Source: Massilia violaceinigra
GTDB taxonomy: Bacteria > Pseudomonadota > Gammaproteobacteria > Burkholderiales > Burkholderiaceae_D
Assembly: GCF_002752675.1 (NCBI RefSeq)
Contig: NZ_CP024608.1
Coordinates: forward strand, 6,572,001-6,636,000
Reading direction: 5' to 3'
Length of the DNA stretch: 64,000 nt
The notes under the pieces: generated by a model
What the model was told of the DNA's origin: nothing
Database searches by the model: none
What the model saw: only the letters and a program-made list of their open reading frames with translations
Position numbers and translations under genes: made by a program
Shown here: piece by piece, positions 28,961 through 37,404 of the stretch
Numbering within the stretch: the first letter of the stretch is position 1
Layout of the letters: every line of letters begins with the position of its first letter

Positions 28961-30646
28961 ATGATGTTGCAGAACCCGTCGTCGAAATACCGCGCCTTCC
29001 CTCCAGTCAATTTGTCCGGCCGCCAGTGGCCCGACCGCGCCATTACCCATCCGCCGATCTGGATGAGTACCGACCTGCGCGACGGCAACCAAGCCCTGAT
29101 CGAGCCGATGAGCCCGGAGAAGAAGCTGCGCTTTTTCGAGATGCTGGTCCAGATCGGCCTCAAGGAAATCGAAGTCGGCTTTCCGTCCGCCTCGCAGACC
29201 GACTTCGCTTTCGTGCGCAAGCTGATCGACGAAGACCGCATCCCCGAGGACGTCACCATCATCGTGCTGACCCAGTCGCGCGAGGAATTGATCCGCCGTA
29301 CGGTCGACTCTTGCGTGGGTGCGCGGCGCGCCATCGTGCACCTGTACAACTCGGTCGCTCCCGTATTCCGCAAGGTGGTGTTCGGCATGACGCGCGAGCA
29401 GATCACCGAGATCGCGGTCAGCGGCACCAAACTGGTCAAGCAACTGGTCAAGCAGCATCCGCAAACCGAATGGGCGTTCGAGTACACGCCGGAATCGTTC
29501 TCGACGACGGAGCTCGATTTCTCCAAGCATATCTGCGACGCCGTCAGCGAGGTGTGGCAGCCGACGCCGCACAACAAGATGATCATCAACCTGCCATCCA
29601 CCGTCGAATGCAGCACGCCGAATGTGTATGCCGACCAGATCGAGTGGATGTCGCGCAAGCTGGCACGGCGCGATTCGCTGATTATCAGCGTGCACCCGCA
29701 CAATGACCGCGGCACGGCGGTGGCCTCGGCCGAGCTGGCCATCATGGCGGGCGCCGACCGGGTTGAAGGCTGCCTGTTCGGCAACGGCGAGCGCACCGGC
29801 AATGTCGACCTCGTGACCCTGGCGATGAACCTGTACACCCAGGGCGTGCATCCGGGGCTCGATTTCTCGGACATCGATGCCGTGCGCCAGGTGGTGGAGG
29901 AATGCAACCAGTTGCCGGTGCATCCGCGTCATCCGTATGCGGGCGATTTGGTGTTTACGGCGTTTTCCGGTTCGCACCAGGATGCGATCAAAAAAGGATT
30001 TGCCCAGCAAAAGCCGAATGCCTTGTGGGAAGTGCCGTATTTGCCGATCGACCCGGCCGACCTGGGGCGCAGCTACGATGCGGTGATCCGCGTCAACAGC
30101 CAGTCCGGCAAGGGCGGGATGGCGTATCTGCTGGAACAGGAATTCGGCCTGAGTTTGCCGCGCCGCTTGCAGATCGAGTTCAGCCGCGCCGTGCAGGCGG
30201 TGGCCGACGCCAGCGGGCGCGAAATCGCCGCGAAGGAGATTCACGCAATTTTCTGCAGCGAATATTTCGATCAGACCAGCCCGTATGCGTATAGCGCGCA
30301 CAAGATGGTGGAGGACAGCAGCAGCGATGAGCCGGTGCAGATCGACATCACTTTGGCGCACCGTCAGGCGAGTTTGAGCTTGCAAGGTGGCGGGAATGGG
30401 CCGATCGATGCATTTGTGAATGCGCTGGGGCTCGATATCAAGCTGATGGATTACCACGAGCACGCGATCGGCTCGGGCGCGAATGCAAAGGCGGCGTGTT
30501 ATGTGGAGTTGCGGCTGGCCAATGGCCCGACCATGTTTGGGGCGGGGATTGACAGCAATATTGTGACGGCGTCGTTCAAGGCGGTGCTCAGTGCGGTAAA
30601 CCGGCAACTGGTGAGGGCGGAGCAGGAAGTGGCGGTGGCTGGCTAA
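28961..30646 (+). CDS. leuA: 2-isopropylmalate synthase
   Basis: 561 residues, the long form of LeuA. It condenses acetyl-CoA with 2-ketoisovalerate in the first committed step of leucine synthesis. The DRE-TIM barrel has DLRDGNQ at 38-44 (metal and catalytic residues) and the metal-binding HPHNDRG near 244. The C-terminal third is the leucine-sensing regulatory domain. CAGGAG upstream supports the start at 28961 (a second ATG follows directly). No other leu genes adjoin. Expression is probably controlled by the two leucine-rich leader ORFs upstream. Confidence 0.96.
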   Translation: MMLQNPSSKYRAFPPVNLSGRQWPDRAITHPPIWMSTDLRDGNQALIEPMSPEKKLRFFEMLVQIGLKEIEVGFPSASQTDFAFVRKLIDEDRIPEDVTIIVLTQSREELIRRTVDSCVGARRAIVHLYNSVAPVFRKVVFGMTREQITEIAVSGTKLVKQLVKQHPQTEWAFEYTPESFSTTELDFSKHICDAVSEVWQPTPHNKMIINLPSTVECSTPNVYADQIEWMSRKLARRDSLIISVHPHNDRGTAVASAELAIMAGADRVEGCLFGNGERTGNVDLVTLAMNLYTQGVHPGLDFSDIDAVRQVVEECNQLPVHPRHPYAGDLVFTAFSGSHQDAIKKGFAQQKPNALWEVPYLPIDPADLGRSYDAVIRVNSQSGKGGMAYLLEQEFGLSLPRRLQIEFSRAVQAVADASGREIAAKEIHAIFCSEYFDQTSPYAYSAHKMVEDSSSDEPVQIDITLAHRQASLSLQGGGNGPIDAFVNALGLDIKLMDYHEHAIGSGANAKAACYVELRLANGPTMFGAGIDSNIVTASFKAVLSAVNRQLVRAEQEVAVAG

Positions 30647-30674
30647 GCCCAGTTCTTTTCGCACACGCCCCAAG

Positions 30675-30709
30675 TCTCGTCGGTTCCACCATTGGCGGAA
30701 CCGACGAGA
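30675..30709. terminator. 13-bp stem between leuA and convergent AAA gene
   Basis: TCTCGTCGGTTCC and its exact complement around a 9-base loop, 29 bp after the leuA stop and 8 bp before the opposing stop. Likely serves both convergent transcripts. Confidence 0.65.
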
Positions 30710-30716
30710 GGTGGGA

Positions 30717-31949
30717 TCAAATAAACTTGGTCTTCTTCAAATACTTCTCCACATCGCGATAACTGTCGTCGCTGCCGGCATAGCGCACCAGATTGCGCGC
30801 CGTTTTCAGCCACTCCACCGTCGATGGCTGCATCGTATCGAGCGCATACGCAATATCGCCCGGCCCGATCGGCCGCTCCGGATTCCCGGCCAGAATGTCA
30901 TGAATCGCACTCTCCTTGGCCAGGTCGATCACGCCATCGATATCGGCCCCGGAAAAATGCGGCGTCGCCGCCACCAGCGCATCCACATCCACGCCTTCCA
31001 CCGGCACATCGCGCAGCTTGATGTTGATGATGTGCTTGCGCGCTTCGGCATCCGGCGGTGGCACGAACAGTTGGCGCGCAAAGCGCCCGGTGCGCTTCAT
31101 GGCCTGGTCCACATCCCACGGCATATTGGTTGCCGCCAGAAACAGCACGTCGCGGTTGTCGCGCTCGAAGCCGTCGAGCTGCGACAGGAATTCGTTGACG
31201 ATGGTGCGGCTGTGCTCGCTCTGCGCCTTGGAACGCGAGAACGCCAGTGCATCGAGCTCGTCGAAAAACAGCACGCAGGGCTTTTGCGCCCTCGCCTTCT
31301 CGAACAATTGCGCCAGGTTGCGCTCGCTTTCGCCCATCCACATATTCAACACTTCGCTGATGCCGACCGACACAAACGAGGCATTGCACTCGTTCGCAAT
31401 GGCACGCGCGATCATGGTCTTGCCGCAGCCTGGCGGGCCGTACAGCAAAATCCCGCCGCCGCCCTGCTTCTTGAATTTGGCAAACAGCGAAGGCCGCAGG
31501 AAAGGCTCGATGATATGCAGGCGCAGCATCTTTTTCAGCTCTTCCATGCCGCCCACATCGGAAAAACGCACCAGGTCGGGCGCCTGCGGCTTGAGCGGCA
31601 CCACGTTGGCGCTCTGCCCCACCAGCGAGAGCGCCGGACCGGATGCCGGACGCGCACTCTGCTGCAACTGCTCCAGCGCCGGCACCGGCGCAAAGCCATC
31701 CTGCTGGCGCGCGCGGCCGTACGCGGCCAGCGCATCGCTGTTGCGCTCCAGCGCCAGCAAGGCTTGCGCCTTGCCGCTCAGCGCCGCCGCACCGGGCGAC
31801 TGACGCTCCGCCAGCTCGAACTGCACCAGCGCGGCGGCCGCATCGTTTTCATCGAGCAGCAGCCGGGCATAGGCGAGCCGGGTGGCGGAGTTGAACGGAT
31901 CGCTCACCAGCGACGCTTCATATTGTTCACGCGACATAGTCATGGTCAT
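30717..31949 (-). CDS. TPR-containing AAA+ ATPase
   Basis: 410 residues. The first 90 or so residues are TPR-like helices (YARLLLDENDAAAALVQFELAE), then a linker, then a single AAA+ domain of the FtsH/Vps4/p97 type: SDVGGMEELKKML, Walker A GPPGCGKT near 172, Walker B VLFFDELDA near 228, sensor AATNMPWDVD and the Arg pair in KRTGRFARQ. No protease or membrane domain is present, so it is probably a cytosolic remodelling ATPase. The ATG at 31949 shares a base with the upstream stop (TGATG) and has AGGA upstream. Third gene of a coupled operon. Confidence 0.88.
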   Translation of the reverse strand: MTMTMSREQYEASLVSDPFNSATRLAYARLLLDENDAAAALVQFELAERQSPGAAALSGKAQALLALERNSDALAAYGRARQQDGFAPVPALEQLQQSARPASGPALSLVGQSANVVPLKPQAPDLVRFSDVGGMEELKKMLRLHIIEPFLRPSLFAKFKKQGGGGILLYGPPGCGKTMIARAIANECNASFVSVGISEVLNMWMGESERNLAQLFEKARAQKPCVLFFDELDALAFSRSKAQSEHSRTIVNEFLSQLDGFERDNRDVLFLAATNMPWDVDQAMKRTGRFARQLFVPPPDAEARKHIINIKLRDVPVEGVDVDALVAATPHFSGADIDGVIDLAKESAIHDILAGNPERPIGPGDIAYALDTMQPSTVEWLKTARNLVRYAGSDDSYRDVEKYLKKTKFI

Positions 31950-32842
31950 CAAATTCCTGCGCGGCGTTTCAGCCAGCGCTTGAGCAAAGGAGGGAAAATC
32001 CAGGAGTACGCACAATAACCGATCAGGAAGATATTGAGCGGTCCGAGAATGTGCGGGGCAATCTTGCCGGCGCCACTGAACACGGCCACCGTCACCACCC
32101 ACAAGACGACCGACGCCGCCCAGCCCCAGCGGTTGAACGGCCACAGCAGCAGCATGCTCCAGTGGCTCAGGGCGTCGAGTTCGACCACCAGTTCGAGGAT
32201 CTCGCGCGAGCCTGGATTGAGTTTCAGCAGTTCGATGGCAATCCGCTTGGCGGCCCGGTATTTGCCACGGTGCACCAGATGGGTGATCAGCATGTGCGCC
32301 GTGCCCGCGCTTTCGGGATGGCGGCCCATCAAGGCGGCCAGGCGTTCCTGCTCGGCACCCTTGCGGCCGTCGATCAAGTCGCCCATCATGCAGGCGATCA
32401 GGGCCAGTTCGTCGTCCGGATCGAGCCGCAGCGCTTCGTGCGCCAGCGCCTTGGCCTTCTCGAGGTGCATGGTGCGGTACATCAGCATGGCGTAGCGCGC
32501 GTAATGATGGCCGGACTCGGGATAGTCCCTGAGCAAGTCGATCAGCACCGTTTCGGCCGCAGGCAGTTCTCCGCTTTCCTGATACAGGGTGGCGAGCAGG
32601 GAACGTCCCGCGTAATGGTCGGGCTCGCGGCTGAGCACGCGAAGCAAGGCTTCGCGCGCGTCGTCCGGTTTGTCGGTCAAGTAATCGACCAGCGCCGCGC
32701 CATACAGCAAGTCGCTGTCGTCGGGATGCTGGGCCAGCGCCTCGCCCAGCTCGTCGCGGGCTTGCGCATAGCGGTTGCGCTCGATCAGGCCCTGCACGCG
32801 CCGGCTGTAGTCACGCGCCGATAATACACTCTGGTCGTTCAT
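31949..32842 (-). CDS. TPR-repeat membrane protein
   Basis: 297 residues. Tandem TPR units occupy about residues 10-215 (ALVDYLTDKPDDAREALLRVL and AHEALRLDPDDELAL are typical). One or two hydrophobic segments follow near the C-terminus (WGWAASVVLWVVTVAVFSG and LGPLNIFLIGYCAYSWIF), and the end is basic. It could anchor or present substrates to the AAA+ ATPase encoded next. Start and stop overlap both neighbours (ATGA upstream, TGATG downstream), so the three genes are translated together. Function unknown. Confidence 0.85.
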   Translation of the reverse strand: MNDQSVLSARDYSRRVQGLIERNRYAQARDELGEALAQHPDDSDLLYGAALVDYLTDKPDDAREALLRVLSREPDHYAGRSLLATLYQESGELPAAETVLIDLLRDYPESGHHYARYAMLMYRTMHLEKAKALAHEALRLDPDDELALIACMMGDLIDGRKGAEQERLAALMGRHPESAGTAHMLITHLVHRGKYRAAKRIAIELLKLNPGSREILELVVELDALSHWSMLLLWPFNRWGWAASVVLWVVTVAVFSGAGKIAPHILGPLNIFLIGYCAYSWIFPPLLKRWLKRRAGI

Positions 32843-33303
32843 GGGTTGCCTGCCAGGAGGTAATACTCGAGCGCCTTTTTCATGCCGTACGCCAGCAACG
32901 CGCAGGCGATGGCCGGAATCCAGGGCGATGGCGTCGTGCTGGCGAACAAGGCGGCGGAACGGTGATGCTTGCGGTGCAGGAGATACACGATCCCCATCAG
33001 CGCCAGCGCCAGTGCGCGCCACAAGGCTTCCGCCGCGCTCCTGCCGATGACATTAATCAGTTGCATCAGCGGCGCATAGGCGGTCATGAAGGCGACCAGG
33101 AAGGACACCGCCAGCGCCATTCCCGCCAGATAGACCAGCGCGTCGAGCGGCCGCCTGAGCTTCCAGGAATTGAGCGCCGAATACAGGATGATCGCAAACG
33201 GCCCGCCGAAAAACGCGAGCACGAAGGACGATTGCACCGAATACAGGTTGGCCGTTGGTGCCGCGGAGGGCGAGAGCGACGGAGTGAGCAAGCTTTCGCG
33301 CAT
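32839..33303 (-). CDS. Small multi-pass membrane protein
   Basis: 154 residues from the ATG at 33303; the frame is open up to about 33390. Four hydrophobic segments are visible (VLAFFGGPFAIILY, ALVYLAGMALAVSFLVAFM, ALALALMGIVYLL, IPAIACALLAYGM). No recognisable family. It is the first gene of the operon with the TPR protein and AAA+ ATPase, its stop overlapping the next ATG by 4 bp. The start is uncertain: neither candidate has a clear ribosome binding site, and a 13-bp tandem repeat lies in between. Confidence 0.7.
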   Translation of the reverse strand: MRESLLTPSLSPSAAPTANLYSVQSSFVLAFFGGPFAIILYSALNSWKLRRPLDALVYLAGMALAVSFLVAFMTAYAPLMQLINVIGRSAAEALWRALALALMGIVYLLHRKHHRSAALFASTTPSPWIPAIACALLAYGMKKALEYYLLAGNP

Positions 33304-33327
33304 GGCGTGTTGGATGGAGTAAGTAAT

Positions 33328-33366
33328 AAATGGTGACGCGAAATGGTGGCGCGAAATGGTGGCGCG
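33328..33366. repeat. Three tandem 13-bp repeats
   Basis: Units reading AAATGGTGRCGCG at 33328-33340, 33341-33353 and 33354-33366, just upstream of the membrane protein start at 33303. Thirteen is not a multiple of three, which argues against this segment being coding. Confidence 0.85.
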
Positions 33367-33429
33367 AAACAGAATCCGCATCATACGCAAGTTTCGCGCC
33401 GCCTTCCAGTAATCCGGCCGATGCGGCTG

Positions 33430-34110
33430 TCAGCGCAAAGCGAGCATCCAGTCGGCCATCGCGGCCAGGTCGGGCACGACCACGGTGGGCGCGGCGCCGA
33501 GTTCTTCGAGCGGACCGCCATCGCGGTTGACCCAGCATACCGGAAAGCCGAACAAACTGGCCGCACTCGCGTCCCAGCCGTTGGCGGAGACGTACAGGAT
33601 GTTTTCGCGCGGATGGCCGGCGCGCTGCTCGGCCAGCAGGTAAATCTTGCGGTGCGGTTTGAATACTTCGACGTCGTCGACGCTGACAAACTGGTCGAAG
33701 GCCCATTTCATGCCCGAGTTCGACACCACCTGGCTGATGGTGCGGCGCGAGCCGTTCGAGGCGATCAGCATGGGCACGCCGGCGTCGCGCAGGCGGCGCA
33801 GGGCGGGCGGCATGTCGGGGTGCGGGTTCAGGTGCAGGTATTGGTCGCTGAGCTGGCGCGCGGTGCCGGGCAGCAGCGCCAGGCCCAGCTTGGCGCAGGT
33901 GAAGCGCAAGGCGTCTTCGGTGACGGTCTCGAAATCGGCGTAGCGTTCCATGAGGCTGCGCAGCCAGGTGTAGTCCATCTGGGTCTGGCGCCACAGGCGC
34001 GCGATGGCGGCGCCGTGGCCGGGATAGGCGTCCTCGCAGGCGTGCGCCACCGAGTGCACATCGTACAAGGTGCCGTACAGGTCAAAGATAATGGCGTGGA
34101 TTTTTTGCAT
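33430..34110 (-). CDS. Haloacid dehalogenase type II (HAD superfamily)
   Basis: 226 residues from the ATG at 34110 with AGGAG five bases before it. HAD motifs are complete: nucleophile Asp in IIFDLYGTLYD, Ser/Asn in LIASNGSRRT, Lys in FKPHRKIY, and the acidic site near YVSANGWDASAA. The SANGWD block is the hallmark of L-2-haloacid dehalogenases, which hydrolyse 2-haloalkanoates to 2-hydroxyacids; the physiological substrate may differ. Cytosolic, apparently monocistronic. Confidence 0.9.
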   Translation of the reverse strand: MQKIHAIIFDLYGTLYDVHSVAHACEDAYPGHGAAIARLWRQTQMDYTWLRSLMERYADFETVTEDALRFTCAKLGLALLPGTARQLSDQYLHLNPHPDMPPALRRLRDAGVPMLIASNGSRRTISQVVSNSGMKWAFDQFVSVDDVEVFKPHRKIYLLAEQRAGHPRENILYVSANGWDASAASLFGFPVCWVNRDGGPLEELGAAPTVVVPDLAAMADWMLALR

Positions 34111-34209
34111 GGGCACTCCTCGTCTGTACAGTCAATGTACCATTCTCGGGGAGAAATCATGCGGATGCGGCGAGCGCTGTTGTATCGAATCGAACAGGGA
34201 GGTGCTTGA

Positions 34210-34662
34210 CTACATGACTTCCGGCATCCGGCGCCGCTCGAACAGATTGCTGATCCCGTCGTGCACATCGTTTCCGATCAGGCACAGGAAATCATCGTAG
34301 CCGCCATACATCCGCCCGCTGTCGGACAGGAGCAGCGTCATGTGCCTGTTATATGCCATCCCGATCACCACCAATTTCTGGTGCACGCGCGCTTCATAGG
34401 CGCTCACCTGCTCGCGGCATGTGCAGCTGATCGCGTGCTCGGGGTGAAAATCGATGCGATCGAACGCACCCGCGACCCGGTAGGCAGGCATATCGCCGCC
34501 GAGTCCGCCAAAACGCTGGAAAAATGGCTTCACCTTCGGAAAAAGTGCATAGCCGTCCGCGAGCAGACATGCAAGAAAAGGCGCCGGGTCGACTGCGCGA
34601 TGCTCAGTCCATCCCATTTTCCTCAACAAATCGAAGGTCGGTTTTTCAAATTGCATATTCAT
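34210..34662 (-). CDS. SUKH-3 family immunity-like protein
   Basis: About 150 residues from the ATG at 34662 (34656 or an upstream GTG at 34713 are alternatives). It shows the SUKH-3 layout: LLRKMGWTEHRAVD, ALFPKVKPFFQRFGGLGGDMP, FHPEHAI and a late LSDSGRMYGGYDDFLCLIGNDVHDGI. SUKH proteins usually neutralise polymorphic toxins. No toxin gene is present nearby, so this is an orphan immunity gene. The gene upstream on the same strand, 63 bp away, is probably in the same operon. Confidence 0.72.
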   Translation of the reverse strand: MNMQFEKPTFDLLRKMGWTEHRAVDPAPFLACLLADGYALFPKVKPFFQRFGGLGGDMPAYRVAGAFDRIDFHPEHAISCTCREQVSAYEARVHQKLVVIGMAYNRHMTLLLSDSGRMYGGYDDFLCLIGNDVHDGISNLFERRRMPEVM

Positions 34663-34725
34663 GTTCAACAACCCGTTTGCCTTCGGTCCGTCGCCTGCGC
34701 ACCAAGGCGGCACGGTTGATCGCAG

Positions 34726-35064
34726 CTAATCGAAGACCAGGAATTCGCCCTGCTGGTCGATCCTCCGGATCAGCTCCACCGTGAGCAATGCATAGACGGA
34801 CGGTGACGGCGTATCGGAAGGAACGAACAGTATCCGCGAGATCGCGTAGCGTTTTTCCAGCGCATGGTTCGCGGTGTGCAAGCCCGCCATGACCTGAGCG
34901 AGGACATCGTTCGGGTCGACGCGGACATGCTCGCCCGCCCTGATTGGCAGCGCCACGACGTCCACCGCATCCATGCCGTCGCCGAGCGAGATCCCCAACA
35001 GATTATGCTGCGGCCCGGTTATCCGGGCGACTTGATAAGCATCGCCGCTACGGATAAATTGCAT
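34726..35064 (-). CDS. Hypothetical protein, operon partner of the SUKH-3 gene
   Basis: 112 residues, starting MQFIRSGDAYQVARI with GGGAGG upstream. It looks like a compact alpha-beta protein (YAISRILFVPSDTPSPSVYALLTVELIRRI). No family is recognised; there is no signal peptide or membrane segment. Because it precedes a SUKH-3 gene, a second immunity protein is plausible, but nothing in the sequence proves it. Confidence 0.72.
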   Translation of the reverse strand: MQFIRSGDAYQVARITGPQHNLLGISLGDGMDAVDVVALPIRAGEHVRVDPNDVLAQVMAGLHTANHALEKRYAISRILFVPSDTPSPSVYALLTVELIRRIDQQGEFLVFD

Positions 35065-35120
35065 TACCCGCCCTCCCGGCGCAGTGCCGTTCTTGTACTC
35101 GGTCCGTCTCTTTCATCGCG

Positions 35121-36173
35121 TCACTTCAGCACGCCCGCAACGCCGACGATATCGACTCCCTGCAGTTGGCCCAGCCAGCTGTCGAACCATGGCTTGTGCG
35201 AGGCGCCGACAATGGAAAGGATGCGCGCGCCGGGGCGTTCGCGGAAGGTTTCGCGGATGTTCGCCACCATGCGCAGGTTGCGGATTTCCCAGCCGGCGAC
35301 CCACATCTGCGGATAACCTTCCGCGGACTTGGCGCGCATGGCCGGAACGACACTGGCCTCGGCAAGCACCCGCAGACCTTCCGGTTCGTTGATGGTGCGG
35401 TACAGCGGCAGCAGGTCGGGCGCCTGCGACAGGGCCTTCTCCTGTTGCTGCCGCTCCTTCAGCGCCGCCCCGCCCACGGCCCAAGCCGCCTCGACCGGCC
35501 GGAGGAATGCCTTGATGTCCGGCACATCGATGCGGTCGCCGGTGTGGTTGTCGATGGCGTGAACCCGCTGCAGTCCGAGGCGCGCGGCCAGACGCGCGGC
35601 CAACTGGTAACTCTCATTGTTGCGCTTGCCGATGTCTGCGAGCTTGTCCACCAGCGCGGCGTTCAAGCTGTCGCCGGCGCGGCGCTCGGCTTCAGGTAGC
35701 TGCAGCCATTGCACATAGGCCGAGGCGGGGTCGTTCGCCGCCAGAAACAACGCGCCGAGACGCCGCCGTTGTGCCGGTGTCGCTTGCGCGGGCCAGGCCT
35801 TGAGCGTTTTGTCGACTTCGGCGATTGCTGCGGGAACGTCGAGCCCGGTGGCCGCCATCGCCGCATCGGTCGAGGGGCAATAATCGGCGCCATACTTGGC
35901 AGCGTGGCGCGCGGCGAGATCGCATTCCTCGCCCGATTCGGTCTCGATGGTGATGATGTCGGGCTTGAACGCCGCCAGCCGGCCGAGCACGCCCTCAAGC
36001 GATGCGGGGTCGAAGCCTGGCGGCATGTATCTCAGGTGCACGGTGCCGAGTACCAGCACTTGCGCCCGCTGTCCGGCAATGTCGCGATCGAGCGTCGTCA
36101 GGTCGATCTGCGCTTGCGCCGCGAAGGGCAATATTGCGATCGATCCCCAGATCCACCTGTTCCATTTGCTCAT
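35121..36173 (-). CDS. Exported DUF5694 family protein
   Basis: 350 residues from the ATG at 36173 (GGGGA upstream). A signal peptide (about 1-22, FAAQAQ) precedes a domain with VLVLGTVHLRYMPPG, then FKPDIITIE, and near the C-terminus ILSIVGASHKPWFDSWL. The GTVH and GASH motifs are typical of DUF5694, which resembles the TraB/ChaN group of putative metal-dependent hydrolases. Probably periplasmic; activity unproven. Monocistronic. Confidence 0.8.
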   Translation of the reverse strand: MSKWNRWIWGSIAILPFAAQAQIDLTTLDRDIAGQRAQVLVLGTVHLRYMPPGFDPASLEGVLGRLAAFKPDIITIETESGEECDLAARHAAKYGADYCPSTDAAMAATGLDVPAAIAEVDKTLKAWPAQATPAQRRRLGALFLAANDPASAYVQWLQLPEAERRAGDSLNAALVDKLADIGKRNNESYQLAARLAARLGLQRVHAIDNHTGDRIDVPDIKAFLRPVEAAWAVGGAALKERQQQEKALSQAPDLLPLYRTINEPEGLRVLAEASVVPAMRAKSAEGYPQMWVAGWEIRNLRMVANIRETFRERPGARILSIVGASHKPWFDSWLGQLQGVDIVGVAGVLK

Positions 36174-36339
36174 GCAGCATTCCCCGGTGTGTGTTTTTAA
36201 AAGGCCCAATCTTAGGCCATCGTCAACATTGACACTTTATATAGCTGAGTATGCCCGCTCTACGAACTTTGATCAATGTCTCCCTTGGCATCGCCATCCC
36301 GGGTTGCTGGCTTAAGAATCTGAAACAAAAATGCAGACG

Positions 36340-36363
36340 AAAAAAAAGCCCGCCGAAGCGAGC
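36340..36363 (-). terminator. Rho-independent terminator with UUCG loop, copy 1
   Basis: The minus strand reads GCTCGC-TTCG-GCGGGC followed by eight T: a 6-bp stem (one G-U pair) closed by a stable UUCG tetraloop. Confidence 0.85.
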
Positions 36364-36562
36364 TCTAATCCAATGTATTACCAATGCTTTAATCGTGTCC
36401 CAGGCGCCCATGCTATCTGCGTGGTGCCCTGACGTGTAAATCGACTACCGTATTCGGAATTACAAATCCATGCTGTTGCTACCATTTACCTTTGCGACAT
36501 TACACATATTGCGCGGCGGTGCAGGCCTTGGACGGGTTTCGGGTCGTTTGAACCTCACCACT
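36340..36562 (-). ncRNA. Candidate small RNA gene, copy 1
   Basis: On the minus strand a promoter-like pair (TTGCTG at 36598-36593, 18 bp, TACACT at 36574-36569) would start an RNA near 36562. It ends about 220 bases later at a canonical terminator: GCUCGC, loop UUCG, GCGGGC, then eight U. No long ORF is present; a 15-codon ORF starting MCNVAK is conserved in both copies. Both promoter and terminator are kept in the second copy. Identity of the RNA is unknown. Confidence 0.62.
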
Positions 36563-36666
36563 GAACGTAGTGTAGCACAGGATTGTGCGGCGCAGCAAAC
36601 ATTATCGCCTCGATTTGGCGGCGCGTGTCGCGCCGGGCATCAGCCGCTGGCGCCGGCAACTCAGCT

Positions 36667-37095
36667 TTAGGTCAATTCGGCCATGACGGGGCTCTCACCA
36701 GCCCTCTCCAGTAATCGCTTGAGCCACAAGCATTCGTGCACGGTGCCGGTAAACACGATGCCGGATTCATGCTTCAGCACGGCATACGCGGTCATCAGAT
36801 CGAGGTCAAGCGCGCTGCGCAATACCTTGACGGCATTAAATGCCGACTTGGTGCACGCCATCCTGAGGGTCCACTCGCCGTGCTCCTTCAGCATCCGGGC
36901 ACGTGGTTCCGGCTGAAGAAAACCGACATCGTCACTCTCCCACATCAACCCGCAGTGGGGGCAATGGAACGACTCCCAGCTTCGCAGCGTACCGCGGTCA
37001 TCGTTATAGCCAAGTGCGACCGCAGCGGCTTGAAAGCACTGGCGACAGACGACTTGTTCCGTCAATGCGCCGTTGGATCTCATCTCCGGGGTCAT
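36667..37095 (-). CDS. Zinc-ribbon protein with L7/L12-like C-terminal domain
   Basis: 142 residues. The N-terminal half has a four-Cys zinc ribbon: CRQC near residue 17 and CPHC near 45. The C-terminal half (about 85-140: FNAVKVLRSALDLDLMTAYAVLKHESG, then LWLKRLLERAG) resembles the ribosomal protein L7/L12 C-terminal domain, in which a VIKxLRExTGLGLKEAK helix and an EEAxxLKxxLEEAGA helix recur. This resemblance is my reading of the pattern, not a search result. The gene sits exactly between the two copies of a 274-bp direct repeat. Function unknown. Confidence 0.75.
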   Translation of the reverse strand: MTPEMRSNGALTEQVVCRQCFQAAAVALGYNDDRGTLRSWESFHCPHCGLMWESDDVGFLQPEPRARMLKEHGEWTLRMACTKSAFNAVKVLRSALDLDLMTAYAVLKHESGIVFTGTVHECLWLKRLLERAGESPVMAELT

Positions 37096-37134
37096 TGGAA
37101 ATTCTCTTTCTCATTGAATGGCGCCACATAGACG

Positions 37135-37158
37135 AAAAAAAAGCCCGCCGAAGCGAGC
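37135..37158 (-). terminator. Rho-independent terminator with UUCG loop, copy 2
   Basis: Identical in stem, tetraloop and eight-T tail to copy 1. Confidence 0.85.
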
Positions 37159-37357
37159 TCTATTCCAATGTATTACCAATGCTTTAATCGTGTCTCAGGC
37201 GCCCATGCTATCTGCGTGGTGCCCTGACGTGTAAATCGACTACCGTATTCGGAATTACAAATCCATGCTATTGCAACCATCTACCTTTGCGACATTACAC
37301 ATATTGCGCGGCGGTGCAGGCTCTGGATAGTGCTTCGGTTCGTTGAACTTCACCACT
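37135..37357 (-). ncRNA. Candidate small RNA gene, copy 2
   Basis: Same organisation as copy 1: TTGCTG at 37393-37388, 18-bp spacer, TACACT at 37369-37364, predicted start near 37357, and a terminator with UUCG loop and eight U ending near 37135. Substitutions concentrate in the first half of the transcript, while the second half is almost unchanged, suggesting constraint on that part. Confidence 0.62.
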
Positions 37358-37404
37358 GAACGTAGTGTATCACACGTTTGTGCGATGCAGCAAACTTTAT
37401 CGCA

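Larger units (their letters stand above)
36335..36608. repeat. 274-bp direct repeat, copy 1
   Basis: Matches 37130-37403 at a constant offset of 795 bp with no net insertion or deletion and only scattered substitutions. Strongest conservation lies in the 36335-36470 part and at the promoter end. It carries a minus-strand small RNA gene. Confidence 0.92.
37130..37403. repeat. 274-bp direct repeat, copy 2
   Basis: Second copy of the repeat at 36335-36608, same orientation, ending at the 3' end of the YihY-type gene. Confidence 0.92.

Noticed and set aside
36251..36439. 62-codon + strand frame across the first small RNA repeat
   Set aside because: Not kept as a frame in the second copy and opposite to the strong minus-strand terminator.
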